Shown piece by piece: positions 12,094 to 22,250 of a stretch of 64,000 bases of DNA. This stretch comes from Papilionanthe hookeriana x Papilionanthe teres (lineage: Eukaryota > Streptophyta > Magnoliopsida > Asparagales > Orchidaceae). The notes beneath the pieces were generated by a model. That model made no database searches and had not been told where the DNA came from. It worked only from the letters and a program-made list of their open reading frames with translations. Numbering within the stretch: position 1 is the first letter of the stretch; every line of letters begins with the position of its first letter. The stretch spans positions 19,759,771-19,823,770 of the forward strand of contig CM040434.1 in the NCBI GenBank assembly GCA_022702705.1, written 5' to 3'. A program made the translations under genes and the position numbers.

Positions 12094-12948
12094 ATGTCTG
12101 CACCAAAGTTGATTTTCTCCTTCACCAATGGACTAGACTTGGCTGTCTACAAGGATGAGCTGCCTGACAATGGGATCATTCACTTTGGACTAGGATTCGA
12201 CAATACGAATGTTAAGTTCGCAAATGTTACTCTGTTCACCCTAATGAACAAAGTATCAGAAACTGAGGAGCCTATGATTGAGTTTAACCTGAAGTCGACT
12301 ATAGAATTCCCTTCCCTGCAAAGGGTCTCAACTGAAAGAAATACTGCTGTTCATAGGAGGACTGTTGTCTCTACCCCCATCGGTCTAGTCATCTCTGCAC
12401 CTACCCCGGCTCCTACCAAACTAAAGGGGAAGGAAATCCAAATCTGTGATGAGCCTGTCACCGTGGAGGGTACAGAGGTTGCTACAATACCTTCCGTCTT
12501 CGAGATAGGGTCCAGTTCAAGAATTGCACCCTTAACTCGGACTCAAAGGAGAAATAGAAGCCGAAAGATCGCCAGGATCGAGAAGGCCAAGGCTGCTGAA
12601 GTGGCCTTCCTGGAATAGATTTCTGAGAAAGAGGAAGAATTGCCCGAGTATTCACCTCTGTTGGAAGGAAGTAGGTTTCACCCCCTCTTTGCTGCATCGG
12701 ATGAGGAAGATGTCCGGAGGATCGCCGCTGCATTACCCCGACCTGTATACTATAGTGACTGCAAGAGGAAGAGGGTCAAGACTACGCCATTTAACCGGCT
12801 GCAAGCTATGATAAAGAAACTAGCTAAGAAAGAAAGATTCCTCGTATCAGAGATCCTAAGAAGAATGGGACAAGTGCCAGCTAGATTCCGCCTTGGACCT
12901 CGAGTAGACCCCGTTACTGCCCCAGAGAGACCAAGGAAGAAGGTGTGA
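12094..12948 (+). pseudogene. ORF1, Ogre-type extra ORF upstream of gag
   Basis: Function unknown; an ORF before gag is a hallmark of Ogre elements. Frame 1 from the ATG at 12094 runs 284 codons with one TAG (12616-12618). The N-terminal part has LIFSFTNGLDLAVY, NGIIHF and NVKF, then a Pro/Thr-rich linker and a basic LTRTQRRNRSRKIARIEKAK segment. The part after the TAG contains YSPLLEGSRFHPLF, RRIAAALPRPVYYSD and a basic helix-like segment with KKLAKKERFLVSEILRR. About the first 150 residues resemble the start of the 3' ORF at 20764: MS-x3-L-x3-F-x-NG-x2-LA in both, a shared L-x2-x-ST region and a shared LT-x-TQ-x-RN basic motif. A role in binding element RNA is a guess from the basic segments only. 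Confidence 0.75.
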
Positions 12949-13061
12949 GCTAGTGAAAGAAGTTTGCCTGTTGTCATATCAGTCACCATATTAAGGAGGA
13001 CACCACCTACCGACGCACAACCGACAGACCATCTGGTCCTAGGCCTTCTACTGCAAGAAGG

Positions 13062-15344
13062 ATGGTGTGGCAACCTATTATTGCTGAACCGATACCGGTG
13101 CAGTGTTCTGGGAAGAAGAATCTCATCAGGAGACCTGAATCAGAAGAAAGTGCTACTGCATTAAAGGAAATTCCTGAAAAGGAAATTCAACGGTCATCAC
13201 GTGACAACAGCAAAACCGTTTGGAAGAGACCACTTGAGGATGCTATAGGAAAGCTAAGAACGGACATCCGACAGTTAGCAAGAGAAAGAGGAGAAAATTT
13301 GGGAACAGAAGTTGATTTATCAGAATTTATGGATGAAGAGTATGCCGAGATCAACATGGTTAAGACCCGAGCATCGTCAGCTTTGCAAGGAGTTCTGCCA
13401 ACTTCAGAAAGACATGAGCCAGAAGTAATGAGAGCACGTCTTCATGAGAAAGATGATATAATTTCTCAGATGGCAAAGAAAATGGAAGAGATGGCTGCCG
13501 CCTTAGCCACTCTCCAGAGTTAGCTTCAACCACAAAAGGAGACACCCCCAGAGATCATTCACATTGCAGATGGAGGGAAAGAGGTTACGTCTATTAATGG
13601 AGATGAACAGCCGAAGAAGGATTCTGCGCAAAGTATGATTCCCGAGAAGGATATCAAGAACATGGTAGAACAGCAGGTGCGAGAAGCCTTAGCACAGTCT
13701 AAGAGCGGAGCATCTATTCAGACGGGTAGACCTTACCCTGAAGAATTTGATGTAGTCCAATACCCGAAGGGCTTTGTACCACCTCTGTTCAAGACTTTTG
13801 ATGGTGCGGGAAACCCCCGACAGCATGTCACACATTTTCGTGCTAGTTGCTGCAACTCCGGTGGGAGCGATGCTTTACTCTTTCGTCAGTTCGTCAGCAG
13901 CTTGTCAGGGATTGCCTTCGATTGGTACGCAGAATTGCCGAATGATTCAGTTAAAACCTTCTCAGAGTTAGAAAACCTCTTCATTAAGTGGTTTGTCGGG
14001 GCTCGACACCACATCACTATCGGTGATCTAGTGGTGGAGCAACAGAAACCGAACGAATCTTTGGTGGATTACATACTTCGATGGAGGAATTTAAGCATGA
14101 AGTGTGAACCACAGCTACAGAAACAACATGCAGTTGGTATCCTACTTAAGAGTATTCATGACCCGATAGCACTTCTCCTTAAAGGATTTACAATTAAGAC
14201 TTTCGAGAAGTTTCTTAGCAAGGCCGGGAGCTTGCAAGAGGAAGCAAAACAGCTTAGTTTCATCGACAAGACTGATAAGCAGAAGCCCATGAAAGCATTC
14301 GAAAAGAAATCTGGGAACGTTGCGGCAGTCGATAAAGGTAAGCAGCCGGTGCAAATACAGCCAGAGAGGCCACAGCCTAGTTATCAACCACCGCAACGGA
14401 CTTACCAACAACCACAACAGATTTATCAACAGCCTCAGCAGGACTATCAACAGCCTCGACCGAGCTATCAGCCATGGCAGCATGATCAACCACTGCCTCG
14501 TCCGTCACGTCCCCTGAAGGAACTTCTGAACAAGGATTACCCCTTCAAAACTGAAGCAGTGGCTAAAATGTTTTGCAGTTTGATGAAGACACCCGATTTT
14601 CAGTTGCCATAGCCCAGGAGGCCAGAAGAAGTCGACAAGAAAGGTCATCCGAACTACTGCCCTTACCACGGGATGCTTGGACATAAGATTGAAGACTGTT
14701 TCACTTTTAAAAATTGGCTCGAAGATAATCTCCGGAGAGGGAACATAAGAATCCCAAAGGAATACAAGAAAGAACCCCAAAAAGGATGTTTCATCAATGT
14801 TATTTCAACGGATTATATTGTTCTAATAGACCCGTACACGACCCACGATGGATGGAGTACTGTCCGGACAAAGTCTTTAAAGAAAATTTTGGGTCACATC
14901 TAGACCGCTTCGGTGTGCGCTTCAACTCAAAGTTTGAAACCTGTCGAGCCAGCACTATCGCTTGCGATTGAAGAACCACCCCAGAAGGTGGAAAAGATCG
15001 TAAAAAAAGAGAAGACCGAGGCTCCAAAGGCTAGACGAGGGGCTACTTTTACTAGGATGGTTGTTTCTGATTCAGGGGAGAAATTCCTCAGACCACTGAC
15101 TCTGTATGATTATTTGCTCACCCCGGCGGGATCTTATAATGATAAGAGTTATGGCGTTGGCTACATTCTGACTGTTTCTAACAATTACGTAACTAGCGAC
15201 AACCAACCTAACCCGGATATCGATTTAAATATGAATAACGATTCTCAAATCATACTAAACCTCAACAACCACGACGAAGGAGAAGATGTTCACAAGGGTG
15301 GCTACGAAAGCTTGCCAAGCAACAATTCTATTTGTGAATTTTGA
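13062..15344 (+). pseudogene. gag: gag of the giant element (coiled coil, capsid-like core, zinc knuckle, linker)
   Basis: Gag packages the element RNA into virus-like particles. Frame 0 is open from before 13062; the likely gag start is the ATG at 13356 (MVKTRASSAL). In order: a coiled coil (EKDDIISQMAKKMEEMAAAL); a Retrotrans_gag core at about 13780-14230 (FVPPLFKTFDGAGNPRQHV, FDWYAELP, FSELENLFIKWF, ESLVDYILRWRNLS); a Gln/Pro repeat (TYQQPQQIYQQPQQDYQQP) near 14400-14470; and a zinc knuckle CPYHGMLGHKIEDC (C-x2-H-x4-H-x4-C) near 14660-14700. In-frame TAGs at 13521-13523, 14610-14612 and 14901-14903 break it. The tail to 15344 is a charged, Asn-rich linker. Region 12949-13061 between ORF1 and this frame holds nothing I recognise. 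Confidence 0.88.
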
Positions 15345-15453
15345 GGAGCTCCGATTGCGATAGAGTTAGAGCCGTCAGATTCCAAACAACTCCAGAAGAG
15401 CCAGCGTTTCGATTCAAGAGGAGACACCGGAAGATGCAGAAGAAATAACATAA

Positions 15454-16425
15454 ATTAATTTGAGAAGCGGAAAAGTTCTACCCCCGAGAATGGGTCCAAA
15501 GGATAAAGGAAAGCAGGTGGCTGCTCAGGAAGAGCCAACCCCAACAACAGAATTGCCCATTCGGGTAGAGACTGAAGAGCCTAGTAATAAAGTGGATTAC
15601 AACGTGCTAGCCCATCTTAGGAAGCTGCCAGCCAAACTGAGCATCTACGACACTCTGATCCTGTCAAAGGAGATGAGAGAAACTCTGATTAAGGCTTTAC
15701 TTGATCCAAAAATTTGTTTAGCTCAAATGACCGGTAATTCCTCAGACGAGGTTTGGTCGTTAAAAGAACATAGTGGTGTTACCTTCACGGACAATGATCT
15801 ACTACTTGGAACAGCATATGACAATCGACCGTTATACATTTCAGTCACTATTGAAAAGTTTACGCTCTCCAGAGTGCTAGTTGATCCAGGAGCATCAATC
15901 AACAAAATGAGCCTTCGGACGTTAGCATATCTGGAAATTGATGCTCGCGACCTCGAAGCAGACAAGATGTTATTAAGAGGCTTCAATCAGAAAGGAGAGA
16001 GAGCTCTCGGATTGATAACACTATTAATGAAGACCGGTGACTTAGCAAAGACAACCGCAAAATTCCATAAAATTGATTATGAGAGATCGTTCAACGCTCT
16101 ACTGGGTCGGCCGTGGATCCATGAGAACCGGATGGTACCGTCGTCTCTGCACCAATGCATAAAATATTATGAAGGAGGAGAGCAGTGTATCAAAGGTGAT
16201 CTGCAACCATTCTCCATGCATGAAATCGGAATTCACGAAGATGCAGCCTACTACGCGCCTCCGAAGAAAACAATCTTCTCCAAAAATACCGTACCAAATG
16301 AAGCAAAAGAAGTTCGAGACGATGAAGAACCTGAAATTCTTGTTCAACAGTTAGTCACCACTCCCTTACGGCGAGATGGTGAAGGTTTCTCCAGAACTCG
16401 CACCCGAGGTCGAGGCCGGGGATGA
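15454..16425 (+). pseudogene. pol: Protease region of pol, giant element
   Basis: A retropepsin-type aspartic protease that would mature Gag-Pol. The frame opens after a TAA at 15451-15453 with LRSGKVLPP, a motif usual between gag and protease. The active-site strand reads RVLVDPGASINKMSL (Asp at 15883-15885), so the usual D-[T/S/N]-G has Pro in the middle. The second strand block ends in FNALLGRPWIHE (the GRPW flap-end motif). A Gly/Arg-rich tail (RTRTRGRGRG) meets a TGA at 16423-16425. The frame then continues open into RT. The Pro may be a disabling change or a lineage trait. Confidence 0.85.
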
Positions 16426-17853
16426 GGTCGTGGAAGAAACACTGGAACAGTTGAACAGAAGAAATCGGTCATAAATGTTGATTGGGAGAACAGTTCTGAA
16501 GAAGAAGAAGTCAAGAAAGAAGCAGCGACAATAAATCAAAAGAAACCCCAGTTCAAGATCTCTCTCGAAGATGAAAAGAATGAAGAATACAAATCAATGT
16601 ACGAGAAGATTAACCACTATGTACATATCATGACCCTGACCCCGATCCATTCAAATAAGGTCGAGGGTATGGTGGTCAAGGAAGTGCATGGTGGCGGTAT
16701 TAAACCGATCAAATTCTACCGTGGTGCTTCTTCTTCCAAAACTGAAAATGATGTACAATTTGAAGATGTTACTTCTTTTGAATTAATGAAATTGCCTTTT
16801 GAGTGGTACTCTCCCTGTGTTCAGAATTTAATTCAACGTGGTGTCTTACCTAGACAATGGACAAAATGTCAATTACAACACTTTGAAAAATTATGGAATA
16901 GTGCCAGTCGGCCTCCCAATTCAAAACATGGTCTCGGATTCGACACAGTAGGAACAGTTGATGACATGGGATTTTTCTTGGTTGACACTTGCGTGCCTAA
17001 TGAAGACTGCTTGGAAGCTTCAGGAGATCTCGAAGATCTACCAATTAGAGATGCTCCGCCAGAGTTTGAAGAAGAAATTAAATCCATAATAGACGAGTTA
17101 ATGGAAGTTAACTTAGGTACTAGCCAAGAACCTAGGCCGACCTTTGTTAGCTCCTTACTCAATAAGGAAGACTCTGAAAACATGATCAAGCTACTGATAG
17201 AATTTAAAGACTATTTTGCATGGAGTTATGATGAAATGCCAGGATTAGCTCTAGAGGTTGCAGTTCACAAGCTAGGAGTGGATCACGCTGCCGTTCCAGT
17301 CAGACAAGGTCCCAGAAGAATGCGTCTAGAGATTGAACAACAAGTAATACCTGAAGTTAAGAAGCTAATAGACACTAAATTTGTCCGTGAAGAGCAATAT
17401 CTGACTTGGTTAGCCAATGTGGTACCAGTCAGAAAGAAGAATGGTCAGATCAGAATCTGTGTGGATTTCAGGGATTTGAACAAAGCATGTCCAAAGGATG
17501 AATTCCCGCTACCAATTCCGAAATTGATGATCGACATCGCTTCGACACATGAAGTCTTCTCTTTCATGGATGGATCGTCAGGATACAACCAGATAAAGAT
17601 GGCACCTGAAGATGAGAAACTCACAGCCTTCAGAACGCCTATCGGAATATACTGCTACACAGTAATGCCTTTCGGATTGAAGAACGCAGGAGCAACGTAC
17701 CAAAGAGCAATGACAAGGATTTTTTATGATCTCATTCACAACCAAGTCGAGTGCTACGTGGATGATGTGGTCATCAAGAGCAAACTGAAGGAAGATCACT
17801 TGTATGATTTGATAATTATTTTAGAGCGATTAAGGCAATCAACCTTAAGATGA
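16426..17853 (+). pseudogene. pol: Reverse transcriptase of the giant element, N-terminal and palm part
   Basis: RNA-dependent DNA polymerase that copies the element RNA. Same frame as the protease, 475 codons without a stop. Landmarks are VPVRKKNGQIRICVDFRDLN, CPKDEFPLP, FMDGSSGYNQIKMAPEDE, FRTPIGIYCYTVMPFGLKN, ATYQRAM and the catalytic YVDD at 17755-17766 (CYVDDVVIKS). All the catalytic Asp residues I expect are present. A frameshift at about 17830-17840 throws the frame off just before NLKMNPLKCAFG, which continues in frame 0 from 17841. This is the longest intact stretch of the element's pol. Confidence 0.93.
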
Positions 17854-18634
17854 ATCCCTTGAAATGCGCCTTCGGCGTTACCTCTGGGAAATTCTTAGGA
17901 TTTGTTGTCTGACATCGTGGAATTAAAATCGATCCGGAGAAGATTAAAGCTATCTTTGAAATGCCTCCTCCCAAAAATTTGAAACAACTACGATCCTTTC
18001 AAGGGAAGTTGGCATATCTCCAACGCTTTATCTCGAATTTTTCAGGTAGATGTCAGCCCTTCTCGGCATTAGTTAAAAAGGACACCAAATTCATTTGGGA
18101 AGAAAAATGCCAGCAGGCCTTCGAGGACATTAAATGATATTTAATGACACCTCCTGTTTTAGCAGCCCCAGTCTCGGGTCGACCATTAATAATTTATACC
18201 GCAGCTTAAGACGACTCCCTTGGAGCCCTGCTAGCCCAGGTCAATGATGAGGGAAATGAAAACGCTCTCTACTATTTAAGTCGTCGTCTGATTCCAACAG
18301 AAGTAAAATACCCTCCGATCGAGAAGCAATTTTTGGCCCTGATCTTCGCCGCTCAACAGCTCAGGCACTACATGCTTTCTCATAAGGTCAACCTTATTTC
18401 GAAGTTTAATCCGTTGCAATATTTGATGACCCGACCGACACTTTCCGGCAGACTTGCCAGGTGGTCGATGATACTATTGTAATTCGATATAACTTTCGTT
18501 CCTCTTCGTGCCGTAAAGGGACAAGTCCTAGTAGACTTCCTCGCAGCACACCCTTTACGGCAGAATCGCCTCTTAACGACGACTTGCCTGACGAGCAGAT
18601 AATGAGCCTAGAAGACCCCGATGATCAACGTTAG
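17841..18634 (+). pseudogene. pol: RT thumb/connection and first RNase H, giant element
   Basis: Frame 0 continues RT with NLKMNPLKCAFGVTSGKFLG, then a TGA, then HRGIKIDPEKIKAIFEMPPP and LRSFQGKLAYLQRFISNF. The RNase H-like part follows (PVLAAPVSGRPLIIYTAA, LGALLAQVN, ALYYLSRRL, YPPIEKQFLALIFAAQQLRHY, then LVDFLAAHP). In-frame TGA, TGA, TAA and TAG codons show decay. In Tat elements this first RNase H is usually degenerate and a second one takes over, which fits the next feature. Confidence 0.88.
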
Positions 18635-19167
18635 GAGCTGTACTTTGATGGAGCATCTTCAGCACAGAAAGATAAAGAATCGCAAACGACGGTGCCCGGT
18701 AAGGCAGGAATCAGACTAATATTTATAACACCGGAGCGGGGAATGTTAAGGTATTCCTACCATTTAACAGAGCCGTGTATGAACAATGAAGCAGAATACG
18801 AAGCCCTTATAACCAGATTAGAGTTAACTATTCAGATAGGGATAACAGACATCAACATCTAAGGGATTCTCAGTTGATCATTCAACAGGTCGTCGGACAG
18901 TACAGAATTCTGAAGCCATGGCTTGAGCAATATTTTCAGTATGCGATGAAATTGTTAGAGCAGATTCCGAATGTAATGATCTATAAGATCCCCATAAGAG
19001 AAAATGCTCTCTCAGATGCGTTAGCCCTCCTTGCAAAGGAATTTGCCTGCGTACAAGATGAATCAGTTGAAATGACAGTTCAGGGACGACAGGTCCTGTC
19101 ACAACTCGATGTGGATGTAATGCACCGATCAGAAAAAGAAGAAGAATCAATTGTGACAGTAACATAA
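18635..19167 (+). pseudogene. pol: Second, archaeal-type RNase H (aRNH), giant element
   Basis: An extra RNase H domain between RT-RNase H and integrase is diagnostic of the Tat lineage; it degrades the RNA strand of the RNA-DNA hybrid. The four acidic positions are visible: Asp in ELYFDGAS (18647-18649), Glu in NNEAEYEALI (18788-18790), Asp in GDSQLIIQQV (18865-18867) and Asp in ALSDALALLA (19015-19017). A TAA and a frameshift lie just before GDSQL, between about 18850 and 18863. The frame then runs to a TAA at 19165-19167 and leads into integrase in the same frame. Confidence 0.88.
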
Positions 19168-20433
19168 AATGCAGAAGACTGGCGTCAACTGCTAATAGAC
19201 TACCTGCAAATAGGAAACCTACAAGACGATAAGTCGTTAGCCCATCAAATCACGAAAGGAACTCTGTCTTACGCATTAATAAACAATACGTTATACAGAA
19301 GATCTTTTGATCAGATGTGGCTAAGGTTCCTGAGCGGGTCTGAGGCTCGTGAGATCATTAAAGAGGTACACTCAGGACTTTGTGGCGCTCATCAGTCATG
19401 TCCGAAAATGAAAATAAAGATTAAAAGACTAGGGTACTACTGGCCCTCAATGATGACCGACTGCATGAAGGTCGCCAAAAGTTGTCACCAGTCCCAAGTG
19501 CATGGAGTGGTTCTACATCAACCTCCAAATGTGCTACATCCGACAATCGTGTCATGGCCATTTGAGTGTTGGGGCATAGATATAGTGGGTCTGATATAAC
19601 TGCCTTCTTCAAGAGGACATCGCTTCATTCTTGTAACTACAGATTACTTTTCCAAATGGGCAGAAGCAGTACCGCTCAGTGAAGTGAAAGAACACCACGT
19701 GCTACAACTCTTTAAGAATCAGGTCGTCTACCGTTTTGGGGTACCGCACAGAATTATCTCAGATAATGGGTCCGCATTCAGAAGTACGAAGATCAACAAT
19801 TTTGTCAGAAGGCACGGGATAGACTGGCGCGATTCGACGATTTACTACCTATGAGAGAACGGCCTGGCCTAGGCTTTTAATAAAACTCTCGTCCAAATTC
19901 TAAAGAATACCTTGGACGATAACAAAAGAAATTGGCACGAGAAGTTGTTAGAAGTCTTATGGGCCTACAGAATAACTTTCAGAACTCCTACTCGGTCTAC
20001 ACCCTACGTTCTAGTGTATGGGTCCGAGGCCGTCTTGCCCTTGGAGGTACAGCTTCCCTCACTCAGAATTGCAGTTGCGAACAAGATCACTACAAAAGAA
20101 AATGCCAAATTACGACTAGAAGAATTGGAAAGCTTAGAAGGAAAGCGACTTTCAGCACAGCAGAATTTGAAATTGTATCAAGCCAGGATGATCCAGGCCC
20201 ACGATAAACTAGTCCGCTCGAGGATGTTCAAAGTCGGTGACTTGGTTCTAGTTATCAAGAGGCCTATTCTTGCACACCGCAAGATAGGAGGTAAATTTGA
20301 ACCGACTTGGGAGGGGCCATTCGTGGTCGAGACAGTCTACTCTGGGGGTTCCTACCAACTGGTGGATTGCCATGGAGAACGGCCTATGCTTCCAATTAAT
20401 GGACGATATTTGAAGAAATATTACGCAGCCTGA
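19168..20433 (+). pseudogene. pol: Integrase of the giant element
   Basis: Frame 1 throughout. Linker with LYRRSFDQMWLRFL; zinc-binding H-H-C-C domain with VHSGLCGAHQ and SCHQSQVHG, where the last Cys is Ser (TCC at 19492-19494). Catalytic core: GIDIVG (Asp at 19579-19581), VTTDYFSKWAEAV, RIISDNGSAF (Asp at 19762-19764), then NGLA-stop-AFNKTL. There the third catalytic residue, normally Glu, is a TAG (19870-19872). Another TGA lies at 19852-19854. The C-terminal part has LWAYRITFRTPTRSTPYVLV, GSEAVLPLEV and FKVGDLVLVIKRP, and ends GRYLKKYYAA. Integration by this copy is impossible. Confidence 0.92.
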
Positions 20434-20735
20434 TGTTTCGAAGGATGAACTTTAAAAATGAGGTCTCATTCCTAGAAGCACGGGTAGAGTAATCATTTGT
20501 AACTGGGTTCGAACCCAAAATATAAAAATGGATGATAAAAATCATTAACAAAAATGTGTTAAAAAAAGAAAATATGTAAAATCATAATAATAAAATGTTG
20601 ATCCTTCCTTTTAAATCAGCTCATTCCTGATCGTTCCTCATCTTTTCCTACTCTTATTAAAATTTAAAAGAAATGAATAAAATTTTCCATTAATAAATGA
20701 TTTTCTCCTATTTGTTCTTGTTCTTAGGACAACCC

Positions 20736-20759
20736 CTGATCCTTTCCTTTTTTTCGCAG
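20736..20759 (+). promoter_or_regulatory. Candidate 3' splice site just before the AlkB ORF
   Basis: CTGAT (a branch-point-like CTRAY) at 20736-20740 is followed by the pyrimidine run CCTTTCCTTTTTTTCGCAG ending at 20759. The ATG lies four bases further (GGAAATG). The 330-base gap 20434-20763 otherwise holds only AT-rich sequence and a second weaker TTCTTAG at 20721-20727. A spliced subgenomic RNA would solve how this downstream ORF is translated. The donor is not identified. Confidence 0.5.
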
Positions 20760-20763
20760 GGAA

Positions 20764-22250
20764 ATGTCGAACGGGCGGTTGGTTATGAACTTTAAAAATG
20801 GTGTGAGTCTAGCACTCGATGAAAAGAGGGTAAAGGATGGAGCCGTGATTGAGATCAACTCTGATTTCACACCAGCCGGGCTAAAATATGAAGAAACTGA
20901 TTGGACTCGGTTGACCGGGAGGAATTCCGCAGCCAGATAGTGATGAAATTGGGTGGCCTAAGTCGGCGATCCACCAGCAAGAAGAGAAAAGCAAACACCG
21001 CTCATGCAACGGGAGAAGACAAGAAGGTTAAGTCCATGGTTGCTACAGCAGAGGGCAGACTTGTCAGCGCCGTGCCCACAGGAGTTCAAGAGGTGAGGAG
21101 AGCTACTCTCACTCCTACCCAATGAAGAAACAAGAACCGTCGCATTCGCAAGATGCTAACCAAGCTAGCAGCAGATCAGCATGAAGAGACAGTTGTTACC
21201 GTCAATGCAAATATCCCGAGGAAACCGGTTCATCAGGAACCAGAAAAGAGGAAATCAACTCCAAGAACAACAGAAAAGATGAAAGAAATTCCGAGAAGGT
21301 CAGAGACAGAATCGGTGCTACGACGCCAGACAGATGCACCAGTTCTGAAGAGTCTTGTTGCGAAAGCAACCCCGGAGGATGTCCCGACAGAAACTATCCC
21401 CGAGGAGCCAAGACATGCAGGAGAGCATGCTGGGGTTGAACCATACATTCCCCAGTACATCACCCGGCCTCGCCGATTGCAAATAATTCTGGAATATGAG
21501 CTGGAGAGGATGCAGAATGTTGAGAAGAAAACTATTGAATATTTTGAAAGAATTTGAGGCAGAAGGATCAACATCTTAGAAGGCCTTGAGTTGCACACAG
21601 ATGTGTTCTCAGCTTACGAGCAGCAGCAAATTGTGGATTGTGTCATCGAGCTCCAGAAAATGGGCCGATCTGGTCGCTTAATGGGGAAGACCTACTCCGA
21701 ACTCCGAAAATGGATGAAAGGGAAAGGAAGAGTTAAATTTCTGTGCGGGTGTTGCTACAACTTCGCAGATGACAGAAAAGGAAATCCACCAGGTATACTC
21801 CGTCGTAGTGAGGTGGATCCGATGCCGAGAATCATCAAGAGAATGGTAAAAAGGATGGTGACACGGAGGGTATTGCCTACAGATTGCATACCCAACAATT
21901 GCATCATTAACATATACAAAGAGGGCGATTGCATACCGCCACACATAGATCATCACGACTTCGTCAGACCCTTCTGCACGGTGTCTTTCGTTAACCAGTG
22001 TAATATCATGTTCGGATCTGACCTCCGGATAGCAGGCCCCGGAGAATTCCGAGGGCCGGTGGAGATACCACTACCGGTAGGTTCCGTCTTGGTGTTGAAG
22101 GGAAATGGAGCGGACATAGCAAAACATTGTATTCCAGGAGTGCCTGTGGAGCGGATCTCCGTCACTTTTAGGAGGATGGACGACAAAAAAATGCCTTTCC
22201 ACTTCCAACCAGATCCAGAACTAGAGAGTCTCCGGCCCTATGAGCTGTGA
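20764..22250 (+). pseudogene. 3' ORF: ORF1-like N-terminal module fused to an AlkB-type dioxygenase domain
   Basis: Starts at the ATG at 20764 (MSNGRLVMNFKNG), in frame 1 for about 45 codons. A frameshift between about 20892 and 20938 moves it to frame 0, which then stays open to 22250 except for TGA at 21123-21125 and 21555-21557. Part 1 (to about 21160) resembles ORF1: same start, an L-x2-x-ST region and a TLTPTQ-stop-RNKNRRIRK basic motif. Part 2 (about 21160-21480) is a Pro/Glu/Lys/Thr-rich linker. Part 3 (from about 21480) is a helix (LEYELERMQNVEKKT) leading into the AlkB domain. It occupies the env position after integrase. One frame across module, linker and AlkB argues that the fusion is an element protein and not a random insertion. 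Confidence 0.85.
21558..22250 (+). other. AlkB-like 2-oxoglutarate/Fe(II) dioxygenase domain, plant ALKBH9/10 type
   Basis: AlkB enzymes oxidatively remove methyl groups from nucleic acids; plant ALKBH9B and ALKBH10B act on N6-methyladenosine in RNA. Visible here: INILEGLELHTDVFSAYEQQ, KWMKGKGRVKF, GCCYNFADDRKGNPPGIL, EVDPMP, IINIYKEGDCIPPHIDHHDF (His at 21942-21944 and Asp at 21948-21950, the HxD ligands), RPFCTVSFVNQCNIMFGSDL, GPGEFRGPVEIPLPVGSVLV, GNGADIAKHCIPGVP (His at 22125-22127) and RISVTFR (R-x5-R, Arg at 22152 and 22170, the 2-oxoglutarate contact). All catalytic positions are intact over 230 codons without a stop. There is no intron-like gap, which fits capture from a spliced mRNA. 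The first in-frame ATG is at 21660, inside the domain, so a start further upstream is required. Confidence 0.92.

Noticed and set aside
14142..14489. 115-codon minus-strand ORF
   Set aside because: Shadow of gag, including its Gln-rich repeat read backwards.
21558..22250. A normal host ALKBH gene
   Set aside because: It lies between integrase and 3' LTR inside a bounded element, has no intron-like gaps, is fused in one frame to a module shared with the element's ORF1, and has two in-frame stops upstream.
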